From the NCBI RefSeq assembly GCF_000686525.1, contig NZ_JMKT01000002.1, positions 1 through 38,082 on the forward strand: a stretch of 38,082 nt of DNA, given 5' to 3'. Positions within the stretch are counted from its first letter, which is position 1; each line of letters starts with the position of its first letter. The translations under genes were made by a program, and so were the position numbers. Origin of the DNA: Desulfonatronovibrio hydrogenovorans DSM 9292. Lineage in GTDB: Bacteria > Desulfobacterota > Desulfovibrionia > Desulfovibrionales > Desulfonatronovibrionaceae. The notes below the pieces were generated by a model. That model was given only the letters and a program-made list of their open reading frames with translations. It was not told where the DNA came from and made no database searches. Below, piece after piece: positions 7,209 through 14,724 of this stretch.

Positions 7209-7874
7209 TTGAAAAATACCCAAAAACATAATGGAGACGTCAAAATCCGGCTGATTGAGGCGGCCGGCCAGATCTTTGCTGAATACGGCTACAAAGCCGC
7301 CACCATCAGGATGATCTGCACCAGGGCCGGAGCCCATGTGGGTGCAGTCAATTACCATTTCAGGGACAAACAGGGCCTTTTTGCTGCTGTGCTCCAGTAT
7401 GCCCACCAGTGGTCGGTCCGCAAATATCCCCCTGACCTGGGCCTTAAAGACAGGGCCACTCCGGAAGACCGGCTCAGGGCCTTTATCCGCTCTTTTTTGC
7501 TGCGCATCCTGGGTGATGGGGTTCCGGACTGGCACGGCCGGCTCATTACCCGGGAAATAATCCAGCATTCCGAGGCCCTGGACCCCATGGTTACAAACTC
7601 TATCCAGCCTTTATACATCTACCTCAAAGAAATCATGGACCAGCTTCTGGACAGCGATCCTGCTGACCAGAGCTGCCAGGAACAGGCCTTTCTCTGCGCC
7701 ATGAGTGTTCTGGGCCAGTGCCTGAACCACTTTACCGGCCAGAACATTGTTTCCAGAATAAAACCAGAGGGGTTCAACCAGCTGGATATTGAGGGCATTA
7801 CCGAGCATATAACCCGCTTTTCCCTGGGAGGCATCCAGGACATAAAAAGGAGGAAGAATGAACATATCCCGTAA
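7209..7874 (+). CDS. TetR/AcrR-family transcription regulator (CecR-like)
   Basis: The N-terminal TetR helix-turn-helix is clear: IRLIEAAGQIFAEYGYKAAT, then IRMICTRAGAHVGAVNYHF, then the typical RDKQGLFAAVL. The C-terminal half resembles the DUF1956 ligand domain of CecR/YbiH-type regulators. The frame is open to an ATG at 7125, but that start has no RBS and would place a promoter-like region inside the gene. TTG 7209, preceded by AGGGA at suitable distance, gives a 221-aa product and fits better. The gene overlaps the start of the E1-alpha gene by 17 bases, so the two are translationally coupled, and it probably controls that operon and itself. Confidence 0.85.
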   Translation: MKNTQKHNGDVKIRLIEAAGQIFAEYGYKAATIRMICTRAGAHVGAVNYHFRDKQGLFAAVLQYAHQWSVRKYPPDLGLKDRATPEDRLRAFIRSFLLRILGDGVPDWHGRLITREIIQHSEALDPMVTNSIQPLYIYLKEIMDQLLDSDPADQSCQEQAFLCAMSVLGQCLNHFTGQNIVSRIKPEGFNQLDIEGITEHITRFSLGGIQDIKRRKNEHIP

Positions 7875-8820
7875 AAAGCAGCAGGAAATGCTCTGGACCA
7901 TGATCCTGTCCAGAAAGTTCTCTGACTCCCTGGTGGAGCTGTGCAGGATCGAGGGCAAGATTCCAGGGATGATGATCCTGTCCACCGGTCAGGAAGCTGT
8001 GGGCTCAGGGGTCTGTGCCGCCCTGGAGCCAAGCGACGTGATCATCACCAACCACCGCAGCCACAACCACCTTCTGGCCAAGGGAGCCGACCCCAAGGGG
8101 CTGATGGCGGAAATTTTCTGCAAAAAAACCGGCTGCAATAAAGGCAAGAGCGGGACCCTGCATCTGGCTGTGCCTGAGGTTAATGCCCCCTGCACCACCA
8201 CTGTGGTCGGGGCAACCCTGCCCATTGCCGTGGGCCGGGCCTTTGCCCAGCAGTACCAACAGGAGCAGGCAGTAACTGTCTGCTTTTTCGGTGACGGTGC
8301 AGCAGATGAAGGCTCATTCCACGAAGCCCTGAACCTGGCTGCCCTGTGGCAGCTCCCGGTCATATTTGTCTGCGAAAACAACCTCTATGCCGGGGCCCAG
8401 CGTTATGAAGAACACACCAGGGTCAAGGACATGGCTGAACGGGCCAGGGCCTATGACATGCCCGGCATTATTGTTGACGGCAACGATGCCCTGGCTGTGT
8501 ACCAGGCCACCCTGGAAGCCAGGCAGCGGGCCCTGGACGGACAAGGCCCGACCCTTATGGAATGCAAGACCTACCGCTGCCGGGGCCACGGTGAAACCGA
8601 TCCCCAGCACTACCAGCCAAAGGATGAGATCAGGGCCTGGCAGGAAAAATGCCCTATTCCAAGGCTTGGTGACCTGCTCATCAAGTCCGGGGTGATCACT
8701 GCTGCTAAGCTGGAGGAAATGGAATCCATGGCCGGAAATATCGTGGAAGAGGCTGTTCATTTTGCTGAGGAAAGCCCGTATCCAGAGCCCCATGAAGCCC
8801 TGGAAGATGTTTATGTTTAG
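7858..8820 (+). CDS. acoA: TPP-dependent dehydrogenase E1 component, alpha subunit (AcoA/PdhA-like)
   Basis: A 320-aa alpha subunit of an alpha2beta2 E1 enzyme that decarboxylates a 2-oxo acid or cleaves acetoin, passing the acyl group to a lipoyl E2. The thiamine-diphosphate motif runs from GDGAADEG (145-152) to ENNLYA (173-178). The N-terminal substrate loop TNHRSHNHLLAKGAD and the late RGHGETDP segment are typical of AcoA. RBS GGAGG precedes ATG, which overlaps the regulator gene. Length and motifs favour acetoin dehydrogenase E1, but pyruvate or a branched 2-oxo acid cannot be excluded. The matching beta subunit begins 726 bp downstream, beyond three palindromic elements. No E2 or E3 gene is nearby. 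Confidence 0.88.
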   Translation: MNISRKKQQEMLWTMILSRKFSDSLVELCRIEGKIPGMMILSTGQEAVGSGVCAALEPSDVIITNHRSHNHLLAKGADPKGLMAEIFCKKTGCNKGKSGTLHLAVPEVNAPCTTTVVGATLPIAVGRAFAQQYQQEQAVTVCFFGDGAADEGSFHEALNLAALWQLPVIFVCENNLYAGAQRYEEHTRVKDMAERARAYDMPGIIVDGNDALAVYQATLEARQRALDGQGPTLMECKTYRCRGHGETDPQHYQPKDEIRAWQEKCPIPRLGDLLIKSGVITAAKLEEMESMAGNIVEEAVHFAEESPYPEPHEALEDVYV

Positions 8821-8960
8821 CAGGCTGTTGAAAATCTCCCAATTGGCTTGGTCGCTTCAAAAAGTTCAAACTCTTACGTATGGGTAAATACGCTGCGACC
8901 TTGAACTTTTTTTGTTTCTTGCACTTGGGATTTTTGAACAGCCTGCCTGATAAGGAGTTT
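8820..8960. repeat. Palindromic dispersed repeat, copy B
   Basis: Second copy of the palindrome at 5942-6083, starting at the very last base of the E1-alpha stop codon. The arms CAGGCTGTTGAAAAT (8820-8834) and ATTTTTGAACAGCCTG (8930-8945) pair around an inner AAAAAGTTCAA/TTGAACTTTTT stem. Its location after a stop codon suggests that it can end or weaken transcription toward the beta gene. Confidence 0.85.
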
Positions 8961-8984
8961 TACAACTTGCAGCTTGACTTAAAA

Positions 8985-9150
8985 GACCGGAGCCTGTCCG
9001 GATTTCGCAATGTTGCAATGTCTGACCGGCCACGGCTCTGTTGGTCAAAACCAGCCCTGACCTGGTTAAACCACAGCTTGAAAAGGTTTTGCCTTACAGA
9101 GCCGGGCCAGGGAGTTTGACAACATAAGAAATCCGGATTGGCTCCAGGAT
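8985..9150. repeat. Second, unrelated long palindrome (single copy in window)
   Basis: Arms at 8990-9008 (GGAGCC-tgt-CCGGATTTC) and 9127-9146 (GAAATCCGG-att-GGCTCC) are inverted, and the symmetry continues inward. CGGCTCTGT near 9033 faces ACAGAGCCG near 9098, and CAAAACC near 9046 faces GGTTTTG near 9084. The whole region can form one long interrupted hairpin. No second copy is in this window and it contains no gene. Confidence 0.65.
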
Positions 9151-9160
9151 AAAATAATGG

Positions 9161-9465
9161 GTTCCTCGACGTTTCATGTGGATTATTTTAAAGTAAGCTG
9201 CTCATCTATTTTTGTGAGCCAAGAGCGATAGGCTGGTGAGTTTTCTTGTGTACGCCAAAAGGGGGAAACCGGACCGCAATGCAGATTTGATTCCACATAT
9301 ATTTCAACTATTAACAAATATTCCCCAAACTTACTCAAACCAAATGGTTAAGAGTCCGGAGGGGGCAGATATCCCCCTTTGGCGGACATTAGAAAACTCC
9401 CAGCCGAAAGCGGGGCAAACAAAAATCGTGAGCAGCAATTCCACAACTAACAACGTCGAAGACTG
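9161..9465 (+). mobile_element. MITE-like palindromic element, copy A
   Basis: A 305-bp element with imperfect ends (GTTCCTCGACGTT at the left; AACGTCGAAGAC at the right) and a target duplication ATAATGG (9154-9160 and 9466-9472). Nearly the whole element is an imperfect inverted repeat: GCTGCTCATC near 9198 faces GTGAGCAGC near 9429, and CGCCAAAAGGGGG near 9254 faces the CCCCCTTTGGCG region near 9374. Copies B, C and D are at 10655, 24357 and 37042. It encodes no transposase, so it must be moved by an enzyme elsewhere. Confidence 0.9.
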
Positions 9466-9546
9466 ATAATGGTGAAAAGTTGTTATTGATTAAGATACAT
9501 CAGATGGCCAGGCAGATCCGGCCATAAATAAGCAAGGAAGCAAGCT

Positions 9547-10524
9547 ATGCAGAAATTAGGAATGGGACAGGCCGTAAACCAGGCCTTGAAAGAAGAAATG
9601 CACCGCGACCCCAATGTATTCATCGCCGGGGAAGGCGTTGGAGTGAGCATCCATGTCAACCCCATGTTTCCCACCCACGGCCTCCTGGAAGAGTTTGGAC
9701 CGGGCAGGGTCAAAGACACCCCTGTTTCCGAGGCAGCCATTGCCGGCCTGGCTGTGGGCGCAGCTGAAACAGGGCTCAGGCCTGTGGTGGAGATCATGTT
9801 CAATCCTTTTTTCACCCTGGCCTCGGATATGATCGTCAACCACGCAGCCAAGCTCAGATACCTGTCCGGGGGCAAATCATCCTTTCCCCTGGTGGTCCGG
9901 ATCAAAAGCGGAGCCGGATTCGGAGCCGGATGCCAGCATTCCCACAATTTAGAAGCCTGGGCTGCTCACTGCCCGGGGCTCAAAGTGGTCATGCCCGCAA
10001 CTGCGGCTGATGCCAAAGGCCTGTTAAAGTCGGCCATCCGGGATGACAATCCAGTGATCTTTATTGAACATATGGGACTTTATTTCGCACCCATGCCGGT
10101 ACCAGAACAGGACTACCTGACTCCTCTGGGCCAGGCCGATATCAAGCGGCCAGGCCAAGACCTGACCGTGGTCACCTGGTCCGGGATGCTGGGCGTGGCC
10201 ATGGGCGCAGCTGAAAAACTGAGCCAGGAAGGCATTGAAATGGAAATCGTTGACCTGCGCACCCTGACCCCGTTGGACCGGAAAACCATCCTGGCTTCAG
10301 TTGAAAAAACCGGCAGACTGATTGTCCTGCACGAAGCCACCCGGACCGGCGGTTTTGCCGGGGAAATCGCAGCCGTGGTCATGGAGGAGGGATTCAGGTA
10401 TCTCAAAGCCCCTTTAAGGCGGGTCACCGGACCGGACATCCCGGTCCCGGCCAGCCCTCCCCTGGAGAAATTCTACATCCCTGATCAAAACGACCTGATC
10501 CAGGCTGCCCGGGAGATCCTGTAA
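9547..10524 (+). CDS. acoB: TPP-dependent dehydrogenase E1 component, beta subunit (AcoB/PdhB-like)
   Basis: A 325-aa beta subunit with the usual order: an N-terminal pyrimidine-binding domain (GEGVGV near residue 29, DTPVSEAAIAGLAVGAA near 59-75, VEIMFNPFFTLASDMIVN near 82-99) and a C-terminal transketolase domain (DLTVVTWSGML, then EIVDLRTLTPLDRKTIL, then HEATRTGGFAGEIAA). It forms the E1 heterotetramer with the alpha gene at 7858. The start is supported by AAGGAAGC upstream. MITE A and two palindromes separate it from the alpha gene, and a terminator-like hairpin follows it. Whether it has its own promoter is not clear. Confidence 0.88.
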   Translation: MQKLGMGQAVNQALKEEMHRDPNVFIAGEGVGVSIHVNPMFPTHGLLEEFGPGRVKDTPVSEAAIAGLAVGAAETGLRPVVEIMFNPFFTLASDMIVNHAAKLRYLSGGKSSFPLVVRIKSGAGFGAGCQHSHNLEAWAAHCPGLKVVMPATAADAKGLLKSAIRDDNPVIFIEHMGLYFAPMPVPEQDYLTPLGQADIKRPGQDLTVVTWSGMLGVAMGAAEKLSQEGIEMEIVDLRTLTPLDRKTILASVEKTGRLIVLHEATRTGGFAGEIAAVVMEEGFRYLKAPLRRVTGPDIPVPASPPLEKFYIPDQNDLIQAAREIL

Positions 10525-10531
10525 CTGCTTT

Positions 10532-10558
10532 AAACACGAGCCCGAAAGGGGTGTTTTT
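10532..10558 (+). terminator. Rho-independent terminator after acoB
   Basis: AAACAC (10532-10537) pairs with GTGTTT, with an inner CCC-GAAA-GGG stem and a GAG bulge, followed by T5. It begins seven bases after the beta-subunit stop codon and is oriented for that gene. Confidence 0.65.
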
Positions 10559-10654
10559 CAAACACTTCTGTGGGGGAATATCCTGGCAATGATTCCAGAG
10601 AACTAAGCCGGGCATTACAGGGTTCATCCGGCTGAAGCATACTTTTGGAAATAT

Positions 10655-10956
10655 GGGGCTTCAACGTCAGGCCTGGAATTGCTGCTCATCTATTTTGGTT
10701 TGCCCCGCTTGCAGCTGGGAGTTTTCTAATGTCCGCCAAAGGGGGATATCTGCCCCCTCCGGACTCTTAATCATTTGGTTTGAATAAGCCTGGGCAATAG
10801 TCGTTACCAGCTTAAATACATGGGGAATAAATTCTGGATTGCGGTCCGGTTTCCCCCTTTTGGCGGGCACAAGAAAACTCACCAGCCTATCGCTCTTGCC
10901 TCACCAAAATAGATGAGCAGCTTACTTAAAAAATCCACATGAAACATCGAGGAACC
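10655..10956 (-). mobile_element. MITE-like palindromic element, copy B (inverted)
   Basis: A 302-bp copy of the 9161-9465 element in the opposite orientation, flanked by a perfect 8-bp duplication GGAAATAT (10647-10654 and 10957-10964). The outer inverted arms are well conserved while the central 60 bases differ from copy A at about a third of positions without length change. Copies A and B bracket the acoB-like gene. Confidence 0.92.
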
Positions 10957-10987
10957 GGAAATATTAAAGGGCAATCCAGTGCTGTGC

Positions 10988-11329
10988 TCAGCAGCTCAAA
11001 TGAAATCCGGCGGCCACATTACGGCCTTCTGCATAAAGCCGGTTGAACTCCTGGACTGCCCTGGCTGTACTCAGCTCAATCAACTGAGGGCCCTGCTCTT
11101 CAAGCTCAGACCTTAAGCCCGGATCAACCCGCAGCAGCCCTGGTCTGCCCCTGCCTATGACCAGATATTCCGGCTGAGCATCAAGGATGTCCTGGACATC
11201 TTCCACCAGGACCCTGTGCCCGTTCTGGCGCCACCATCCCGGAATGACCCGGCCCTTGATGATCTTCAAGTCATCGGTATAGTTTTGCCCCATGATCCGC
11301 ATCCTGCCAAAAGAATATTTTTCAATCAT
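10988..11329 (-). CDS. Mth938-like domain protein (DUF498 family, 113 aa)
   Basis: A small protein of the Mth938/NDUFAF3-like fold (formerly DUF498). The recognisable features are an N-terminal strand region ending WWRQNGHRVLVEDVQDIL and the central YLVIGRGRPGLLRVDPGLRSELEEQG, where the glycine-rich loop of the family sits. These are followed by a helix containing ARAVQEFNRLYAEGRNVAAGFHLSC. Bacterial members have no agreed biochemical role. The start has GGATGAG upstream. It is divergent from the large activase gene starting at 11571, and the roughly 240 bp between them presumably hold both promoters. Confidence 0.75.
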   Translation of the reverse strand: MIEKYSFGRMRIMGQNYTDDLKIIKGRVIPGWWRQNGHRVLVEDVQDILDAQPEYLVIGRGRPGLLRVDPGLRSELEEQGPQLIELSTARAVQEFNRLYAEGRNVAAGFHLSC

Positions 11330-11570
11330 TTCTCATCCTGCCGTCTGTATTCTGGTGCCAGCCTGCATCAGACTGTGACTTTCTGAAATCAAAACCTTCC
11401 AGAAAAACTTTTTTCTGTCCAGGGCACGGCGGACTTGTGGCTGTCTGAAATCCTGGACCCCCTTGCCAATTCCAAAAATGCTCCTTAGTTCATATACTTG
11501 AAAATTTTCTGACAGACCCATATACTGCAACACACTATTCAACCCTTTGCTGGAGCTCAAGACAATCCTG

Positions 11571-14500
11571 ATGAAATACGACATAGGCATAGATATCGGC
11601 TCTGTCAGTATAAATTGTGCGGTCCTGGACAGCCAGGGCCAGGTGGTTTCTGAAACCCCTTACAAACGTCATTTCGGTCTGATCCTGGAAGAAACCAGGT
11701 CTACCCTGGATGAAATTTTCGCCCGGTTCAGCCCTGCCCGGGTCCGGTCCATCTCTTTTACCGGCAGCCAGGGCCAGGCCATCAGCCAGCTGGTTGACGC
11801 TCCCTTTGAGGTGGAAACCATTGCCCAGGTCCTGGGCACCACCAGAGTCATGCCCGGGGTCCGGACCATCATCGCCATTGGCGGACAGGACGCAGCCCTT
11901 TTTCAGCTGGAGTACAACCAGGACAATGAATGGTATCTGGAGGCCTTTAACCTCAATTCACCCTGTGCCTCAGGCACTGGATCGTTCATTGATCAGCAGG
12001 CCGAACGCCTGGCCTTTGCCATGTACGGCAATGAATTTGAAATGGATCAGCATAAGCTGCAGGTAGTGCTCCAGGATTTTATCAAGCTGGGTCTGGAAAG
12101 CACCTACCCTGCTCCAGTGGCCTGCCGGTGCACGGTATTCACCAAGTCGGACATGATCCACCTCCAGAACAAGGGAGAATCCTTAAGCAATATTATTGCC
12201 GGGCTGCACCACGGCACAGCAGCCAATTATTTAAGTACCATTGTCTCCAACCGCAAACTTCATGAACCCATAGCCTTTATCGGGGGCATGGCCTCCAATG
12301 AACTCCAGGTCCGGGCCTTTAAAAACTACTATCCTGAACTCCGGGTTCCGCCTCATCACGCTTCTCTGGGGGCCATTGGCACCGCCCTCAGGAGTGCAAA
12401 ACAGAACATTACCAACTCCATTGACCCGGCAAGACTCAACCCGGCCGGAACCAGAGGGGGCTATACCTTTCCCAGGGCCAGGAAGCTGGATCTCAAGCTG
12501 TCCAGGTTTGATCCGGACAACAGCCTGCAGGAGTTTGAACCTGCAGGCAACGGCCCGGTACCGGCCTTTCTGGGCATAGACATTGGTTCGACTTCCACCA
12601 AGTACTGCCTGATTGATGACCAGCACAGGATCATCCACAAGCAGTATGTGGCCACCAAGGGCAAACCCATTGAAGTGGCCCAGGGCCTGCTCCAAAGCCT
12701 GGAAAAGGATCTGGGCCATAACATCGACCTGCTGGCTGTGGCCACCACCGGGTCCGGCCGCAATGTTGTGGGCGATTTCATTGATGCTGATCTGATCATT
12801 GACGAAATCACGGCCCATGCCAGGGGAGCGGTCCAGGTCAACCGGGACATTGAGACCATCTTTGAAATCGGAGGCCAGGATTCCAAGTATATCTCCATTA
12901 AGGATTCCCATCCGGTGGATTTTGTCATGAACAAGATCTGTGCTGCAGGCACAGGCAGTTTTCTGCACGAGCTGGCCAACAAGATGAAGATCAATATTGT
13001 CGGCCAGTTCCAGGACATTGCCCTGTCTGCTGAACACCCGGTCAACCTGGCTGAACGGTGCACAGTGTTCATGGAATCAGACCTGGTCGGCTACGCCCAG
13101 AAAGGAGCCCACAGGGATGATCTCATTGCCGGGCTGTGCTTTGCCATTGTCCGCAACTACCTGCACCGGGTCGTGGAAAACCGGCCCATTGGCAATAAAA
13201 TCATGTTCCTGGGCGGACCTTCTCTGAACAAGGGTATTGTGGCTGCCTTTGAACGGGTCACCGGCAAACCCATCATTGTGCCCAGGCACAGGGAGGTCAT
13301 GGGGGCCTTTGGTACTGCCCTGGCTGTCAAGGAACTGTACCAGTCCGGCGAAATCACCCCCAGGCCCAGGTCCCTGTCCGGGCTGGCCGATATTACCGTG
13401 AGCTTCAAAGAGTCTGTCTGCCGGGCCGACAAGAACTGCCACAATGAATGCAAACTGAAGATCTACAGATTCGGAGACCGGAAAAGCATCTGGGGAGGCG
13501 ACTGCGGAAGATACGAAAGCTCGGCCGGAAAAAACCAGACCACTGATAATTATTTTCTGGAACGAAAAAAAATCTTTACATCCTTTCTTCCCAAGGATGC
13601 CATGGTCAGTCCCCAAGACAACCTCAAACCCCGGCCCGGCAAACCTGTTGTGGGCATTCCCATGGCCCTCCATTTCCTGGAATGGGGGATTTTCTGGACC
13701 AATATCCTGGCTGATCTGGGCTTTAATATCAGACTCAGTCCGCCAACCAGTCAGGCCATTGCCTCAGCCGGAGTGGAATCCATGACTGCTGAAACCTGCT
13801 TTCCGGTCAAGGTCTTTCAAGGCCATGTCAAGCACCTGCTGGATAATGAAGTGGATTATCTTTTCCTGCCCAATCCCATCAACATCCCCACTCCTGAAGG
13901 CATGGAACAGGAAAAAGGCCTGCTCTGCCCCATGGTGGAGAGTTCCCAGTATATGGTCAAGGCTGCCCTCAAGATCCAGGACCGGATGATCATCAGGCCC
14001 ACTGTATTTTTGCGCGAAGGTCCGGAACAGGTGACTGATGCCCTGCTTGAGACCCTTCCCCCTGGTTTCAGACCGGGACAGAAAAAACTTCTGGCCATAA
14101 CTGCCTCTGCCTGGGACAACCAGCTGAAATTCAAACAAATGATGGCCTCCAGGGGGCAGGACATCCTGGACAGCCTGGCCTTGGACAGGCCGGTGTGGAT
14201 AGTTACAGGCCGGCCATACAACCTGTATGATGAACGGCTCAATTTAAGGCTTGGCCAGCAGCTGGCCAAACTGGGAATCCCTGCCCTGCCCATGGACTTC
14301 ATCTCCCAGGATGAGGTGGATCTGTCCGACTTTCCCAGGATGTACTGGGGACTGGGCGGAAGAATCCTCAGGACTGCCAGGCTGGTGGCAGACAATCCCA
14401 ACTGGTTTGCAGTGCATATGACCAACTTTTCCTGCGGGCCGGATTCTTTTCTGGAACACTTTTTCGAGTATATTTTAAAACATAAGCCGCCCCTGGTTCT

Positions 14501-14609
14501 GGAACTGGACGAACACAGTGCAGTAGCCGGGATGATCACCCGGATCGAAGCCTATGCCAACGTAGTCAGAAATATTATGAAAGAGCATGCCCAGGGCATT
14601 GAAGCCTGA
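11571..14609 (+). CDS. Double ASKHA acyl-CoA dehydratase activase-like protein with DUF2229 domain
   Basis: A 1012-aa protein with two BadF/BadG/BcrA/HgdC-type ATPase domains in a row. Domain 1 (about 1-290) has GIDIGSVSINCAV, IGGQDA, CASGTGSF, CRCTVF and FIGGMASN. Domain 2 (about 335-600) has LGIDIGSTSTKY, IGGQDSKY, CAAGTGSF, ERCTVF and FLGGPSLNKG. In HgdC the two cysteines of CAxGTGSF and xRCTVF bind a shared [4Fe-4S] cluster at the dimer interface; both domains keep them. A cysteine-rich link (CRADKNCHNECK, then GGDCGRY) follows, then a DUF2229 region with AETCFPVKVFQGH and a late FSCGPDSF. Such activases drive ATP-dependent one-electron transfer at very low potential. ATG 11571 is preferred to TTG 11547. 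The substrate is unknown. Confidence 0.85.
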   Translation: MKYDIGIDIGSVSINCAVLDSQGQVVSETPYKRHFGLILEETRSTLDEIFARFSPARVRSISFTGSQGQAISQLVDAPFEVETIAQVLGTTRVMPGVRTIIAIGGQDAALFQLEYNQDNEWYLEAFNLNSPCASGTGSFIDQQAERLAFAMYGNEFEMDQHKLQVVLQDFIKLGLESTYPAPVACRCTVFTKSDMIHLQNKGESLSNIIAGLHHGTAANYLSTIVSNRKLHEPIAFIGGMASNELQVRAFKNYYPELRVPPHHASLGAIGTALRSAKQNITNSIDPARLNPAGTRGGYTFPRARKLDLKLSRFDPDNSLQEFEPAGNGPVPAFLGIDIGSTSTKYCLIDDQHRIIHKQYVATKGKPIEVAQGLLQSLEKDLGHNIDLLAVATTGSGRNVVGDFIDADLIIDEITAHARGAVQVNRDIETIFEIGGQDSKYISIKDSHPVDFVMNKICAAGTGSFLHELANKMKINIVGQFQDIALSAEHPVNLAERCTVFMESDLVGYAQKGAHRDDLIAGLCFAIVRNYLHRVVENRPIGNKIMFLGGPSLNKGIVAAFERVTGKPIIVPRHREVMGAFGTALAVKELYQSGEITPRPRSLSGLADITVSFKESVCRADKNCHNECKLKIYRFGDRKSIWGGDCGRYESSAGKNQTTDNYFLERKKIFTSFLPKDAMVSPQDNLKPRPGKPVVGIPMALHFLEWGIFWTNILADLGFNIRLSPPTSQAIASAGVESMTAETCFPVKVFQGHVKHLLDNEVDYLFLPNPINIPTPEGMEQEKGLLCPMVESSQYMVKAALKIQDRMIIRPTVFLREGPEQVTDALLETLPPGFRPGQKKLLAITASAWDNQLKFKQMMASRGQDILDSLALDRPVWIVTGRPYNLYDERLNLRLGQQLAKLGIPALPMDFISQDEVDLSDFPRMYWGLGGRILRTARLVADNPNWFAVHMTNFSCGPDSFLEHFFEYILKHKPPLVLELDEHSAVAGMITRIEAYANVVRNIMKEHAQGIEA

Positions 14610-14724
14610 TCAGGGCCGGGAACATACTGCATCAATTGATGATTATCGAAAAAAACCGAATCTCAACCATTGCCCGGACCGGCTGAATACTCCGGACTTA
14701 TTGGCTCCGGGCAGCGGAAAAACC

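Noticed and set aside
9236-9466. Similar frames of 71-76 codons inside MITE copies A and B (shared KSPEGADIPLWRTLENS)
   Set aside because: The shared part is explained by the conserved palindromic arms of the element. Copy C has a +1 and a compensating -1 shift in the middle, start codons lack an RBS, and copy D has lost the region.
11333-11590. Minus-strand frame of 85 codons between the Mth938-like gene and the activase
   Set aside because: Overlaps the start of the activase gene and the probable promoter region; no RBS or family.
14587-14724. Longer start for the HgdB-like protein overlapping the activase gene
   Set aside because: Residues look non-coding, and family similarity starts after ATG 14725.
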